Source: Diphasiastrum complanatum (lineage: Eukaryota; Streptophyta; Lycopodiopsida; Lycopodiales; Lycopodiaceae). Taken from it: a stretch of DNA of 64,000 bases. Below the pieces are notes generated by a model, which searched no databases, was not told the DNA's origin, and was given only the letters and a program-made list of their open reading frames with translations. The translations under genes and the position numbers were made by a program. Shown piece by piece: positions 11,629 through 22,654 of the stretch (its first letter is position 1; each line of letters opens with the position of its first letter). The stretch lies in NCBI GenBank assembly GCA_029204225.1, contig CM055112.1, positions 30,282,203 to 30,346,202 on the forward strand, read 5' to 3'.

Positions 11629-13394
11629 AAAATATGACTTGCGGCTAATACTAAGCATTAAGCAAATAAAAGCATGCCACAAGTAAAACCAATGAAAGGA
11701 GGCAAGAGGAGGCCCGAGCACCTTCCCTCAAACTATGCACCTTCCTATGGAAACACCAAGAAATAGAATGATAATCTCAATAGAGAGCAATTTAGCATAA
11801 TCTTAGAGTGTTATTTTACAAGGGAAATGCCTCTCTTCTTATAGCAAGAAGGGCCTTCCATAAGCTTCTACTAACTTATGGGATTAATTTCTAAACTTGC
11901 AATTCTAAGACTTCTAAACTTCTCCACTTCTAACTTAGAAAGCATAAGACTTAGAACTCAAGATAACTTAGAATCTTTTATTTTCTAAGCTTAAGTTTCT
12001 AAGTTTAAGTTCTTTAAGTTAAGTTTTCTAACTTAGATGTTTAGAATTTAATTGGTGGTTCAATGCCAATGGTAATAGAAAGAACCCCGCTCCTTATGGT
12101 GTGGGTGGAGTCAAAGTCGGTGCCGCTTGTAGATATGGAACTTTTTGTGAAGTGCTGCTCCGTAGGAGATGAAGCTTTGAAGATGGATGAGCGTCTCCAG
12201 AGAATTGGCTCTTTGATGGTTTGTATTTCCAATTGCTCACGCCGATGATTCAATGGATGATGTACAAGAGCTTGGGTTGTTGAACAACACAAGGTGAGAA
12301 TGAATGGTAATGAGATGAAGGTGAGGGTAAGTGGCAAGATGTGAGTTGGATATGGGGGGTGGTAGAGGTGGACAAATAGATTAAAGGTTTGTTGCTCATA
12401 GTTGTCTCTTGGAAACATAATGTTGGCAGAATTGGGATTGTCGCATTGTAGCTTAATTGTACCGTTGAGAGCTCCATCAAAGACTGCTTGGAATAGAGGC
12501 TTGAACAATCGCCCTTCTCCCCCCCCCCCCCCCCCCCCCCCCCTTCTTTTTTTTTTTTTTGCATAAAGTAGTGCCCTTTGAATAGTCAACAAGTGAATAA
12601 CTTGATTATTTATGTAACTGCGAAAACACCACTTGTTGTTTTGTAAAAAATCTCCAAGGTCCTTTTGATAATATACTTGTCTTGGCTCGTCGAGAGTTCT
12701 GAATTGGCATCATTTGTATGATGCAGATGTTGTAGACTTGTCTGCTCCATGAAGTGTTTCAAGTGAGAACTAGAGCAAGTTCAAAATGATCAATCGAGTG
12801 GGAATGAGGACTTGAAGCATGGATGAGAAAAGTGAGATGAAGCTTCAACATTAATTATATGGTGGAACATGGGGGAAGGAATGGGTGTGGACAAGGGATG
12901 ATTGGGATCTTGTGTGTCTTTTTATGCATGTTCATAACCAATGCTCAATATACAATTTTCCAAAGAGTCATCATTGTGTGGCATTGAAAATGACATTTGT
13001 CCTTGGGATTGTCTATCTATAACTCCATTCACTGATGGATTCTGGATTTCTTCGTCATGGCAGCTTTTGAGCTTGTTGAAGTACCTGGCCTGGATAAATA
13101 GCTGGAAAAGCATGGATTTTGTATTGCTTACGTAAAATTAACTGCTTATTGAAGTTGATTGTGGTTTTTGTGAACATTCCATCTTGTTGAAAAGATGGAT
13201 CTTTTGTTGGATAATATTGGCAGCCAAATAATGTGCTCCATTAGTTTTCAAATAGAACATTTGTTGTGAAGTCCCTTAACTGCTTTTCTCCAATCTGTAT
13301 GTTGTTTCTTGGGAGTCCACTCATGAAAAAAAATACTGCATGGAAGCATGTGTGAGTAGTCTCTGGCTTGTGTCTTTTGAGTAGTGATTTTTTC

Positions 13395-14034
13395 TCACAT
13401 TTGAATTGTGCTTTGGGGTTGCACAACATCACTTGTAAAGATATTTGGTGTTGGCCACACACTGGTAGATAATATCTGATGGAGTATGTCGGACCCTTTG
13501 TCTTCTTCGCAAATGTCATCAGTCATTACATCCTTAAGTTGATCATAAAGATCAACTGGTTTCAGTTCTCGGCGGATACTTCTAGGGAGTCCAACCATGA
13601 ACAATTTGATGGCCATTCGTTTGGTGATATTCTCATCAACACATTCTATTTTGAACATTTAAAATGTTCAATGTAGCTTCTTACAGACTCTTCACGACAC
13701 ATTTTGATATGTGTGATTTGGATGAATGGGCTTTGAGTCAGTTTAGAAGGTTTAAAGCACTTGATAAGAGCGTCTTTGAGGGTGGTCCAACAAGCAAGAT
13801 AAGGAGCTTTGAGATTCAAGTACCACTCCTTGCGGTTCCATAGAGTACCATGGAAAATAGGCAAAGCTTTTCAATTTCAGAGGTATCTCCATAAAAATGA
13901 CATGCATTATCAAAGTCTTGGAGAAATCGGACTGGGTCAAATTCGCCATCATACTTTGGTGCATCGATACGTGGAATTCTTTCTCCTAGTCGTGGAGGAG
14001 CCGGATTAGAAGATTCAGCACAATCACGAGACAT
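13395..14034 (-). CDS. Gypsy E gag domain remnants (fossil)
   Basis: Overlapping minus-strand frames (14034-13816, 13864-13646 and 13658-13395) contain a Retrotrans_gag pattern: RIDAPKYDGEFDPVRFLQDF, then a tryptophan/leucine-rich middle (YLACWTTLKDALIKCFKP) and EESVRSYIEHFKC, then MAIKLFMVGLPRSIRREL. In the family this is the capsid part of Gag. It is broken. Confidence 0.75.
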
Positions 14035-14865
14035 GATGCAGAATACAGATGAGCATGTAAGTACTATACTTGGCAGAAAGATAGTTTGCTTGCAGAATTG
14101 ATAGTGTAGGACAAAAACTGGTCTTTCTGGTCGTGATAGAATTCGCGGACAGGCTGAGAAATCGTGGAGAGGCAGATAAATTGAACTGTAATACTCGCGA
14201 ATGTTGACAGAGAGTTCTGAATGTTAGAATAGTGATTTTTTAGATTTTCTGGAAAAAAATTGTACTTTCAAAATTCGTGGGTAGGACAGGCAAATCGTAC
14301 TCTTTGAGAACAATTTCTTAGGCTGGATGACAAATTCTGACAGAGAGGTTTGATTGGCAGATAGGGAATATGGAAAAAAATGTGACTTTCTGACAACAAA
14401 CAGGCAAAATCTCTAAGATAGAATTCGCGGAACTGCTGGAGGACTGATCTTGGTGAGATCTAGCCTCAGTGAAGCCGGTGAATTCTAGGACAAAGATTTG
14501 GGTGACAAATAAGGGATTTTGGCAATATATCAGGCTGTTTTCTCAAAATTTGACCGTGGTCAAAATTTATGGAGGTGATAAAATGAAAGATCAGGGTCTG
14601 TTAGGGCTACAAACAGGTTGGCAAATTCTAATCTACTTGGTTGGTTTGGAAAAATGTCACTTGGGTCACTTCTTTTCAAGGAAAAGCCCAAGTTGACTCT
14701 TTTGTTGCTTCTCCCTAGCTTGACAAGTTGTTTTGCAGCTCGTGTAGGACCAGGAGAGAAGACGCGTGCTGTTGTTGGTAGATATAAACAAGCAAACAAG
14801 CAAACATACAACACGAAAGCAAGAAAACAAAAAGGAGAAGAAGCTAGGTAAAAAATACTTGAAAA

Positions 14866-14881
14866 GCGGCAACGGCGCCAA
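14866..14881 (-). other. Primer-binding site of Gypsy E
   Basis: On the minus strand the bases next to the LTR read (T)TGGCGCCGTTGCCGC. This motif is widespread as a primer site in plant Gypsy elements of the Athila and Tat type. Confidence 0.75.
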
Positions 14882-15222
14882 TGTTGGAGGTATTTCTACT
14901 TTCTACGGTGGCTAGGTCTAATGAGGGGCTTGTGCGTAGTATAGTGGTAGACCGGTCGTCCACCTTCTAAGTTCTACAAGCTATCAACTATGAATATAAC
15001 ATAACAAGGAGGGAGCACCAAGGCTTTCCCAACTGGTGCTCGAAACGGAAATAAAACTAAGTAAGGTGTGGCTAAGGCGGTACCCAACTAGCCAATGTTC
15101 AATAAACAAAATAAACTTGCTAAGGCTTACCCAACTAGCAAGGATCAACGAATAAAATCTTGCTAAGGCTTCCTAACTAGAAAGAGGACTCAATCCTACT
15201 TAACACCCAAAAGGGATTAGAA
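14882..15222 (-). repeat. LTR of Gypsy E, 5' copy (recognisable part)
   Basis: It begins at TGTTGGAGGTATTTC next to the primer site and shares sequence with 11289-11628. Similarity stops near 15222, where sequence of element P begins. Confidence 0.8.
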
Positions 15223-15224
15223 AG

Positions 15225-15843
15225 TTTACCATCAAATTTCAAAAAAAATCACAATTTTGTCTCTTTCATGGTCCAATGTTTCAAAAAAGCAAAAAAATTT
15301 GTGTTAGGGCCTCTTTTTAAGTTTGCCTAATTACGTTTGTTCCTTGTTTTTTCTATGTCAATAACTTTTCCGTTTTAAGTCAGATTTCAGTACAGTCAAA
15401 AGCAAAAGTAATCAGATCATCGAGCTTGACACTATTGTCTGTACATTCAAAATCATCATTTAATTTTTTGTAATTTCAACCCATTTTCCCTTAATTGTTA
15501 CACTTTAGAATCTACTTCTTCAAACTTCCATATCTCTTCCGTGTGACCTTGGATTGCAATGCGGTACAAAGCAAAAGTGATCATTACCTCAAGCTTTACA
15601 TAATAACAGTGGTATAAAAGCCAAAACTGATTGGTGAAACAAACTTGACATATTGCCAAAAGCTATTAGTGTTCTCTATACCTTACAGGTTACAAGGATT
15701 CGGGGACTCAAAATTTTGGGACGGTGGAGAAGAACAAATTTGTTACAAAAAATTTTACTCGTGAAGTCAATAATTGCTCCAAATTATTTTCACTTCATTC
15801 AATTTTGTAGACCCATAACCCACTGACTGCATGTCACTATACC
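15225..15843 (+). repeat. Spacer of Gypsy-like family P, shared with 36120-36520 (inverted)
   Basis: This AT-rich stretch has two loose internal copies of an ataacttttccgttt...cagatttcag...aaaagcaaaagt pattern (near 15360 and 15530). It ends with ctcaaaattttgggacgg followed by tggagaag near 15703. The reverse complement of 36120-36520 has the same elements in the same order, so both derive from one repeat family. No coding capacity was seen. Confidence 0.6.
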
Positions 15844-16674
15844 ATGGACACTGATAATGAATATATGTCCGATTATGAAGATCAAGGGGATGGAAATGAT
15901 TATGAGTACGATAACCAAAGTGACTGGTATGATGATGGTGGTGATGATTGTCAACATGATGTTCAGCAATGTGATGACACAGACGAGCATGAACAATATT
16001 CTAGTGGGGATCTCGTTTGTCAACCAGATGACCAGGAATATCAACTTGGTGATGCAGACAAATATAACGATGGCCCAGATGAAACCAAGTATAACATCGT
16101 TGATTATGAGGGTCATAATCATTCTGAATGGCAACATGAGGACCAATATGAGCCTACAGGTCAACCAAATGATATCTCTGAAAGTTGTGACTATGATGAA
16201 GAAGATCCAACGGTTCACAACATGTACAACAAAAGATTACATTGTCAAGAGACAAAAGTGCATCCCAATCATTACATCGGTGATGATGGAGACTGCAATG
16301 ATGATAACGCGGCTGATTCTGAACAATACAAAGTTGAAGAAGATAATTTTGAATACCAATCTTCTCTTTGTACAATGGCATTCAACGGTACATCCATGCA
16401 AACAGAAGGTGCTTCCGTTATGGCATTTAAACCAATTGTTGGAATTACTAGGTTACAAACAATATGCAATACTAGTTGTGAGAGCATACTGATCATTCTT
16501 AGTTCTTGTTATAGTAGTGTGAGCAGTTCGTCAGAAATAACTCAATGTGAACGGATCAATAATTTGGATTCTGAGTTTTGGAGAACCCATAGGAAATGGG
16601 TTCTCCAACTGAAGTCACTCGAAGATCTTGTAAAATGGATCTATGAGGTGTTGAACAATAATCCAAGATATTGA
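15844..16674 (+). CDS. Uncharacterised acidic ORF, opposite strand to a Gypsy gag
   Basis: The 276-residue frame starts MDTDNEYMSDYEDQGDG. Its first 150 residues are extremely rich in D, E, Y, Q and N, with no basic stretch and no recognisable domain. The last 70 residues are of ordinary composition (FWRTHRKWVLQLKSLEDLVKW). It faces the minus-strand gag of element P tail to tail and overlaps a minus-strand frame at 16556-16674. Some plant Gypsy elements of the Tat lineage carry an extra ORF on the opposite strand near the 3' end, and this may be one. The codons give a biased but continuous protein, so chance is possible but less likely. It is named hypothetical. Confidence 0.4.
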   Translation: MDTDNEYMSDYEDQGDGNDYEYDNQSDWYDDGGDDCQHDVQQCDDTDEHEQYSSGDLVCQPDDQEYQLGDADKYNDGPDETKYNIVDYEGHNHSEWQHEDQYEPTGQPNDISESCDYDEEDPTVHNMYNKRLHCQETKVHPNHYIGDDGDCNDDNAADSEQYKVEEDNFEYQSSLCTMAFNGTSMQTEGASVMAFKPIVGITRLQTICNTSCESILIILSSCYSSVSSSSEITQCERINNLDSEFWRTHRKWVLQLKSLEDLVKWIYEVLNNNPRY

Positions 16675-18204
16675 TACAAGTTGGATTTATATGGAATAAT
16701 GAAATCTCTTCATTGCGGACAATATCCTTGTTGAATACCTTATACTCCATTAGATGGTTGTCAAAAATAAAAATATTCTCAAAATCTCCCAAATCAAATT
16801 GAATTGGTTTGCAGATTGGATCGTTTAAATAGCCACTCAATTCCAAGCCATGGAATGTCGGTGTCATACAGTCCTCAATCTAAAAGCTTGGTGAATACTT
16901 TGATCGACTTTCTTTGGGCATAGCAATATTCTCAATCTGACGATCCATAGTTGCTTGTTCATTGACCAAATTAAGGCATTGATGTAGGTCAAGTTCCAAA
17001 CTTTGATGGTCGAAGTGAAACTTGAAAGGATGTTCAATTATCTTCACATCTGGATCTGAGACTTGACTTTCATTGTCACTTTGCTCATCTAACTCATTGT
17101 CCTCACTTTGCTCATCCGCTTTGTCGTTATCACTTTGCTTATCAGACTCATTGATGGGATCATCTTCATCTGTAGAAGTTTCTTCCCTTTCATTCACATG
17201 CAGTTGTCGATCCACTGATGCTTTAGTGTACACACTCACTTTTTGAATTCGCATCTTCATTTTCTCAAACCATCTGAATTTTTCTTCTTTCCTTTCAGCT
17301 TCCAACTTAAGCCTTTGTTCTTGTTGCTTGTACTTTAAAACATATTCCATAGTTTCCCTTAATCGAAACCTAGGCTGGAGAGAAGTAGTTTGTAGATAGT
17401 TTTCTACAATGCTTCGATATTGAGGTTGTAAGCCATATATATAGCATTGTACAAGATATACTTCTCCATAATTGAATACTGGAACCATTTGTTGGAATTT
17501 TCTATTGTACTCAGATACTGTAGTTGTTTGGTCCAAAAAACACCATTGGATGAAGTCAGATTGATCAAAGTTCTGTCTACAAACTCTTTTGAAAGTTAAC
17601 CAGTTCTCAGGAAGAAAGTCATGAACGATGTTCCACCATGACTGAACATGTCCTTGGAAACTCGATGAGGCAAAGAAAACTATATCACTGTCACCAATAC
17701 CTCCACTATAGTAGAAGTTATAATCCAAATCCTCTAGCCAATTGTCTACATTAATGGAGTGGATGCTTCCATCAAAGGTAGGACTAACGTATTCAGACAA
17801 TCGTTGGTTGTAATAATAAGGTTTCCGTTGAGCGGTGACTTTCCACCATTCATTGATATGGTTTGTAGATAAGTTCTCCAGAGCAAGTGCACAATCCATC
17901 ATATTGCACAACTCCATAAAACTAGAGGCATAAATGGATTTGGAAGAAGTTGGTTGAAGCACATTCTTTATAGGCGTTTGAAGGAAACCCACATAGTAGT
18001 TCAAACATTTTCTATGCTCAAATTTTGTCTTCTGAACCAATGCCAAGAATTGCTGATTAAATTGTTGTACAGAACCAATTGTTTGAGAGATTCAGATGAT
18101 TTCTCATAAAATCTGATAATACTATCGATGCAAGCAATTTTGAATTGACTCCAAAGCTTTTTGTCCAAATGTAAGACAAATTCAAATAAATTGAGACTAT
18201 TCAT
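16556..18204 (-). mobile_element. Gypsy-like element P, gag part (fossil)
   Basis: The main frame (18046-16880, 388 residues) has the Retrotrans_gag layout: PTFDGSIHSINVDNWLEDL, VFFASSSFQGHVQSWWNIV, WLTFKRVCRQNF, TTTVSEYNRKFQQM, YIYGLQPQYRSIVENYL and a glutamine/arginine-rich KQQEQRLKLEAERKEEK helix. An acidic tail (residues about 285-340) follows, rich in DEQSDNE repeats. No zinc knuckle, protease or RT was seen. A related gag fragment lies at 35760-36100. It appears non-autonomous or partial. Confidence 0.7.
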
Positions 18205-18759
18205 AGTCTCAATTCATACATGTCAATTTTAAATATCCAAATAAATGATGACCATAGAAGAGTCACATAGCATGTTACAAACAATTTTTTGTGTCGTCTA
18301 TATTCTTAATATGTAATGATGGTCTTAGTAGGTATCACAAACAATTTGCTATATCAATCAAGAAGATGACAAATAAATTCAGAATATATATTCACAAATG
18401 TATCCCAGTTGACGGGTGTAGGCTCAACTTTAATACTGCTCACAACCATGCAATAGAGCGTCAAAATGACCACCTCCAAACAAACCAATGTGTCAAAGCC
18501 TGCATCCAAGTAATGCGCCTCCTAATGCCTTGTCATAGTGCACATGAAATGCACTGACAAAGCACATCCCTTAGTATTCTAGGGCCAAAAGGATGCCTCC
18601 AAGGCTAGAAAAAGAGCACTAGTTTTCTCTACCAACCTTTCAACCACTTCATGCAACTCGTAATCTTTATTATCGCAAAGTCCCAATGAACCAAGTGTAC
18701 ACACCACTAGCGAGAAACTACACAAATGTAGAGTGTTGAGAAAAACATATTGAAACATC

Positions 18760-18764
<5 letters not shown>
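18205..18764. other. AT-rich spacer, nothing recognised
   Basis: No frame with a recognisable domain, no RNA gene and no clear repeat was seen. It may include the 5' leader of element P. Confidence 0.5.

Positions 18765-18797
<33 letters not shown>
18765..18797. repeat. (CT)n microsatellite
   Basis: Pure CT/TC dinucleotide run of about 33 bases. Confidence 0.97.
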
Positions 18798-18799
<2 letters not shown>

Positions 18800-18925
18800 T
18801 TAGCTATTTATTTTTATCACCACAACACAAGCAAAAAAAAAATTGCGCTTTCCATCATGTCATTGCACATTTAGCATCACCATAAAAATAAATAAAACAA
18901 CAAAGTTATAAATTTTATATTGTTG

Positions 18926-19117
<192 letters not shown>

Positions 19118-19337
19118 CTTGTATTTGCATATTGGACCATTGTAGGGAAAAATGTATGTTGTAGGTTTTATCCATAACCTGCATTTTAAAGTGCTGAACC
19201 TTTCAGCTTATATATATGTTCTTCGATTTCAAAATGTTCTTCAATAGGTATTGAGACATGTTGCAATCTCATTGGCATTGGATTGTAGTCCCCAATAATT
19301 TTCGATTCTAATTTTCTTTGACTTTTTAACATGGACA

Positions 19338-19690
19338 TTATGCTTTTGAATGAAGGTGCATCTCTTGATGTTGGCATTTGTTGTCATCTTTGTACTGCGC
19401 ATCTTCTTCATTGTCAGAGTCCATTGCAAATGGATCTTTTGGTTGAGGAATCGAAGACAATAGTTTTTCCAAATTTGGGATCATATTAGCAGGAGATGTA
19501 CCCATGGACGACATAATCACACACCATCTTTGAACCACTCAGCTATGGTTCCTCACTTCATTGTAAAAAGATCTTAAAAATGCAATGTGAGTAGGTGAAT
19601 CAACCAAAGATATAACATGCCTTTGCTTAGTTATAGTGGCACGTCCTAGCACTCCCCCCGTGAAAGCATCAATAACAACTTCAGAGTCAC
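19338..19690 (-). pseudogene. Piece 6: motif I-like C-terminal exon
   Basis: The exon opens after TATAG and encodes DSEVVIDAFTGGVLGRATIT, then KQRHVISLVDSPTHIAFLRS F. It resembles the D-P-F-x-G-S-G-T motif I with the following helix and acidic strand end, found at the C-terminus of permuted (beta-type) DNA methyltransferases. One in-frame stop follows SFYNEVRNHS. The same frame continues with a serine/proline and acidic tail (KDPFAMDSDNEEDAQ). Confidence 0.5.
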
Positions 19691-19829
19691 CTATAAACAC
19701 AAAAATAAATAATAAGAAATGAACGCAAATAAAAAGCGATATTTACTAAAACAATATGCTTTGGACAAAACAAAAACTGACATACAAAGAATGTGTGAGA
19801 CAAAAAATTATTAAACAATGAAAACTTAC

Positions 19830-20415
19830 ATGTCAACCATGTAACCAGCTTCTCGAAAACCATGGATGATTTCACATTGGCATAAATTTCACCACCAACC
19901 ATCCCAACAGACTCAAATTTTGGTGTCTCAATTAAAAAATGATGTCCAATCATTTTTAAGGCTTTTTTAGAAATTTTGTCGTCGTCATCTGCAGATGTTG
20001 CATGGAAAGAGAACATAGGCTCTTCTATTTCTTTAAAATACAAATTGAAATTCTTTCGATGCAATTCTTCGTTAGGATATGGAGTGCTAGTATCAACTGC
20101 AATGAAACAAAACACCATAAAATCTTGATTTGAATGAAACATATCTTGCGATTTATGATTTATGTATGTGTAAGTCCCCACTTTAATGTGAGCATTCATC
20201 GACAAGTTATGCATTGCTTGCATACATGTATATAGCCCTTTTGTTCCGTGAACAAATACAACAAAAGAAAATCTTTCCATGGTTGTAGACTCCACAATAG
20301 CATGAAATTTTTTTAAAAATGAATCTTGTGACCAAGATTCATCCAATTTGTGAGAAGCATCAACCACAGCCAAACTTACTCGCTTTTTAGCATCTATAAT
20401 ATGTGCTTCGCTCAA
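19830..20415 (-). pseudogene. Piece 5: methyltransferase motif IV-like region
   Basis: The frame reads MSEAHIIDAKKRVSLAVVDA, then SHKLDESWSQDSFLKKFHAI and FSFVVFVHGTKGLYTC. The order of strand-D-x-x-x, tryptophan, helix, strand VVFVHG is like motif IV and the next helix-strand of N4/N6 amino-methyltransferases. The usual DPPY/SPPY is replaced by DASH, so activity is doubtful even in the ancestor or this is a different Rossmann-type enzyme. The piece ends KLVTWLT at a GTAAGT donor. Confidence 0.5.
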
Positions 20416-21017
20416 ACAAACGAAACTTGGCTCTTGTATATGTTATAACCCATGGCTCTAAATTGGAACTGGCCACCTTATGTTTGATCAAATCATATTT
20501 TGCTTTCAAAGATGATCTAACAATTGGTGGGAGCTCAGTTGTCTTTGCAGTCCTTTTTGAAGCCTCTTCACACCAGGAAGGACATCTGCTACACATGTCA
20601 TCAATAAAGCTAGTAGCAATATGATATCACTTAAATACATCAATTTGTGACAATGTGACATTGTACTCTTCTGACATGTGCTCCATAATTGCCTTACCCA
20701 TGTGTCTTCTATTTTTTGTAATGTCACAGTATTCCTTGAAGGATAATACTTTGGATGGAAAATACAATGGACCCATCCAACAACTTATCAAAAACTAATG
20801 TTACTTCAGAATCCAATAAGTTTTGCCATGGTCTTAAAAGATATGGTGTAATTGTGTCGGGATTTATCTCACCCTTTAGATTCATCAAAGAACCGTCGAC
20901 CCATTTCTTTATCACCCGCATCCACTTCTTCCAAATCATGTCAGAAGAAAATAATATACAATAGCATTCTTTGGGTTCTTTTCATCGCATAACATCCTCC
21001 AACATTGACCTAGAAGC
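20404..21017 (-). pseudogene. Piece 4: middle region of the ParB/methyltransferase-like gene
   Basis: After an acceptor-like TTTTGTAG (ending at 21018) the minus strand encodes LLGQCWRMLCDEKNPKNAIV. In shifted frames follow WMRVIKKWVDGSLMNLKGEI, LLRPWQNLLDSEVTLVFDKL and then FIDDMCSRCPSWCEEASKRT. The content is helical and charged, as in linkers between a ParB-like domain and a methyltransferase domain. No catalytic motif was recognised here. Confidence 0.45.
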
Positions 21018-21134
21018 CTACAAAACAAACAAAATTTCACAACTCGTATACATCTATTTTTAAAGCATATGTATCTCTAGAGACAATAAAAAAATCAGGA
21101 CTCAATCCATACATGAATAATATGTACTTTTCAC

Positions 21135-21464
21135 TTATCACATGTTCGACCACCCCCGATTGGTCTTTCTGGACATCCACAAAATTCCCATTGTGCTCTC
21201 GCTTGATGCAATAACTCGGGATATGAACATTTTAATTTGTATTCATTGTTTAACTCATTCAACGCCCGAGATATCTGTACACACTCTACAGGTGTAACTT
21301 TTATGACTTAAAATCTGAGCACTATGTTGTTGATATTGTTGCCTCACACCAGCACAATCTGGTAGCTTATGCGCATCCAAGACCCACATCAAATTTTTTG
21401 CAGCCTGAATTGTATGTTGTCCATCCACAACATAAAATTTAATTTCTGAAGTTTTTTCTTTCAG
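21135..21464 (-). pseudogene. Piece 3: DGQH motif and following helix of ParB-like domain
   Basis: The minus strand encodes KFYVVDGQHTIQAAKNLMWV at about 21440-21380. This resembles the ParB/Srx signature (hydrophobic pair, D-G-x-H-R, A-A-K) with threonine where arginine is usual. A second frame from about 21302 reads VIKVTPVECVQISRALNELN and ends with CGCPERPIGGGRTCDK, a cysteine-containing tail. The likely donor site for the first intron follows. Confidence 0.55.
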
Positions 21465-21965
21465 TTACTTCCTGTCAAGCACTATCACAAACTTGCCAGT
21501 TTTCTCATAATAAGGGATTACATCTGCTGGAGGCAATTTCACTCCAACGGTATTAAACAAGGATCGTTGCAAAGAATCACAGTAATCCCTATTGAACAGC
21601 CTACAATTATATTGTGCAGGAGGCAGTTCACACCCAGTCACATTAATTCGGACCTTATTTTGGATGCCCAATGGATACAATTTTTTAAATGCATTCAACC
21701 TGTTATTTGTTTGGGCAATTGCTTCTTTATCACAAGTCTTTGTATCAACTTTTGACCTCTTAGAAATCTCTTCAATAAAAACTTCTTTTCTGTCCTCAAC
21801 AACTTTCTTTCTCTTTTTTTTGGTTGATATTGGAGGAACACTTCGAAGTGGCTCTGGCTCCACCAAAGCAACCGTCAATTCCATTTGTTGAGTCTCGATA
21901 AAGTTGCTCTTTTGCGCACTTGTTTCCTCAACATCTCTATTGTTGTCTTGCCTTGCTACTAGCAT
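21465..21965 (-). pseudogene. Piece 2: basic linker and first half of ParB-like domain
   Basis: This 166-residue frame has a low-complexity linker with a likely nuclear localisation signal (STKKKRKKVVEDRKE). It is followed by RINVTGCELPPAQYNCRLFN, DYCDSLQRSLFN and LPPADVIPYYEKTGKFVIVL. The pattern (an opening R-N-x-R-like line, a short helix, then a strand before the DGQH motif) fits the N-terminal half of a ParB-like domain. It ends at a stop, but the same frame continues directly into the DGQH segment. Confidence 0.5.
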
Positions 21966-22428
21966 TTCTTTTGTTCATCTCAACAAAAGTTGGATCATTT
22001 GCAATTCGTAGTTTTGCATTTGGAAACCCTTCAATGAACTCTTTGTGAGATATGTCACAAACATCATAATTGTGCACTATCCAAATCAATCCATAACAAG
22101 AATTAACTTCTTTGTTAACACCCGTCATCATAGATATATCGTAATCTTCAATGCTTGCATGCAACTCCAAATATTTGCCATTCTGTTTAGTAAACACTTT
22201 TAAAAATACAGAACCCAAATCATCAAAGCCTTCTTGAATATCAACAACACATCCATCGTTCAATTTCCTCCCTTTATTTTTTCGTAATAAAAAAAAGAAT
22301 ATGTCTCTTCTCTTGTCATTCTCAAATACCTCAAAGCACCACCTATATCTATTGTCAATTTGAACAAAACTGTCTAATGCACCAATAGGTGGAACAACGT
22401 ATTCTTGCACGGAAGCCATATCTACCAA
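21937..22428 (-). pseudogene. Piece 1: N-terminal module of the ParB/methyltransferase-like gene
   Basis: The 163-residue frame starts MVDMASVQEYVVPPIGALDS. It is a mixed hydrophobic and charged globular sequence with aromatic pairs (YRWCFEVFE, CYGLIWIVHNYDVC) and a repeated-K stretch RKNKGRKLND. I do not recognise the fold. It overlaps the next piece by 29 bases in another frame, with no room for an intron, so a small indel is likely. The start is the first ATG after stops and lies 235 bp from the palindrome array. Confidence 0.5.
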
Positions 22429-22654
22429 AATAACAACATCAAATTAGATTTCTCTATATCTACAGAAGTCATCAAAGATCTTTGTAATTGTGAAAATAAA
22501 AATAAAAACACATAAATAAATATATTGATTAAAACCTATAATAATATACATATGTACAGTTCTAAGGCAACTAAGCAAGCCATGGTCTCATAAAGTTCTA
22601 CATCCACTTCGATATTCTATATGTCAATTGTTGTTCGTCCACGAATGAGACTAG

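Larger units (their letters stand above)
11289..15224 (-). mobile_element. Ty3/Gypsy element E, minus strand, gag only (fossil)
   Basis: Two direct repeats (11289-about 11628 and 14882-about 15222), about 95% alike by eye, are the LTRs; both start TGTTGGARGTATTTC on the plus strand. Next to the right-hand LTR, the minus strand reads TTGGCGCCGTTGCCG, the primer site typical of plant Gypsy (Tat/Athila-type) elements. The interior holds only a gag-like region (13395-14034) and a non-coding spacer with an about 22-bp C run. No pol was seen, so it looks like a non-autonomous or decayed element. It lies within the LTR start of Copia C, consistent with insertion there. Confidence 0.8.
19338..22428 (-). 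pseudogene. Decayed gene with ParB-like and DNA-methyltransferase-like regions
   Basis: A chain of minus-strand coding pieces in consistent order spans about 3.1 kb. From the N-terminus it has a folded module, a lysine-rich nuclear-signal-like stretch (STKKKRKKVV), a ParB/sulfiredoxin-like motif VVDGQHTIQAAKNL, a middle region, a segment like motif IV of amino-methyltransferases (VSLAVVDASHK) and a C-terminal motif I-like VVIDAFTGG. ParB-nuclease domains joined to N4/N6 DNA methyltransferases are known from phages and bacteria; such an arrangement in a plant is unusual. Two intron-like gaps (about 21134-21018 and 19829-19691, the latter with GTAAGT and TATAG borders) suggest a eukaryotic gene structure rather than contamination. 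This copy is inactive: about six frame changes or stops interrupt it, and the catalytic DPPY is not seen (DASH stands in its place). Function is inferred from motifs only. Confidence 0.55.

Noticed and set aside
12041-12592. 183-residue minus-strand ORF with a polyglycine stretch
   Set aside because: The glycine run is a C-homopolymer in a non-coding spacer of Gypsy E, and no domain is visible.
15799-16218. 139-residue minus-strand ORF rich in I, V and L
   Set aside because: It is the reverse reading of the acidic GAT/GAC-rich plus-strand ORF and shows only codon-shadow composition.
21567-21891. Plus-strand ORFs of 62 and 99 residues
   Set aside because: They are shadows of the minus-strand ParB-like gene piece and lack domains.
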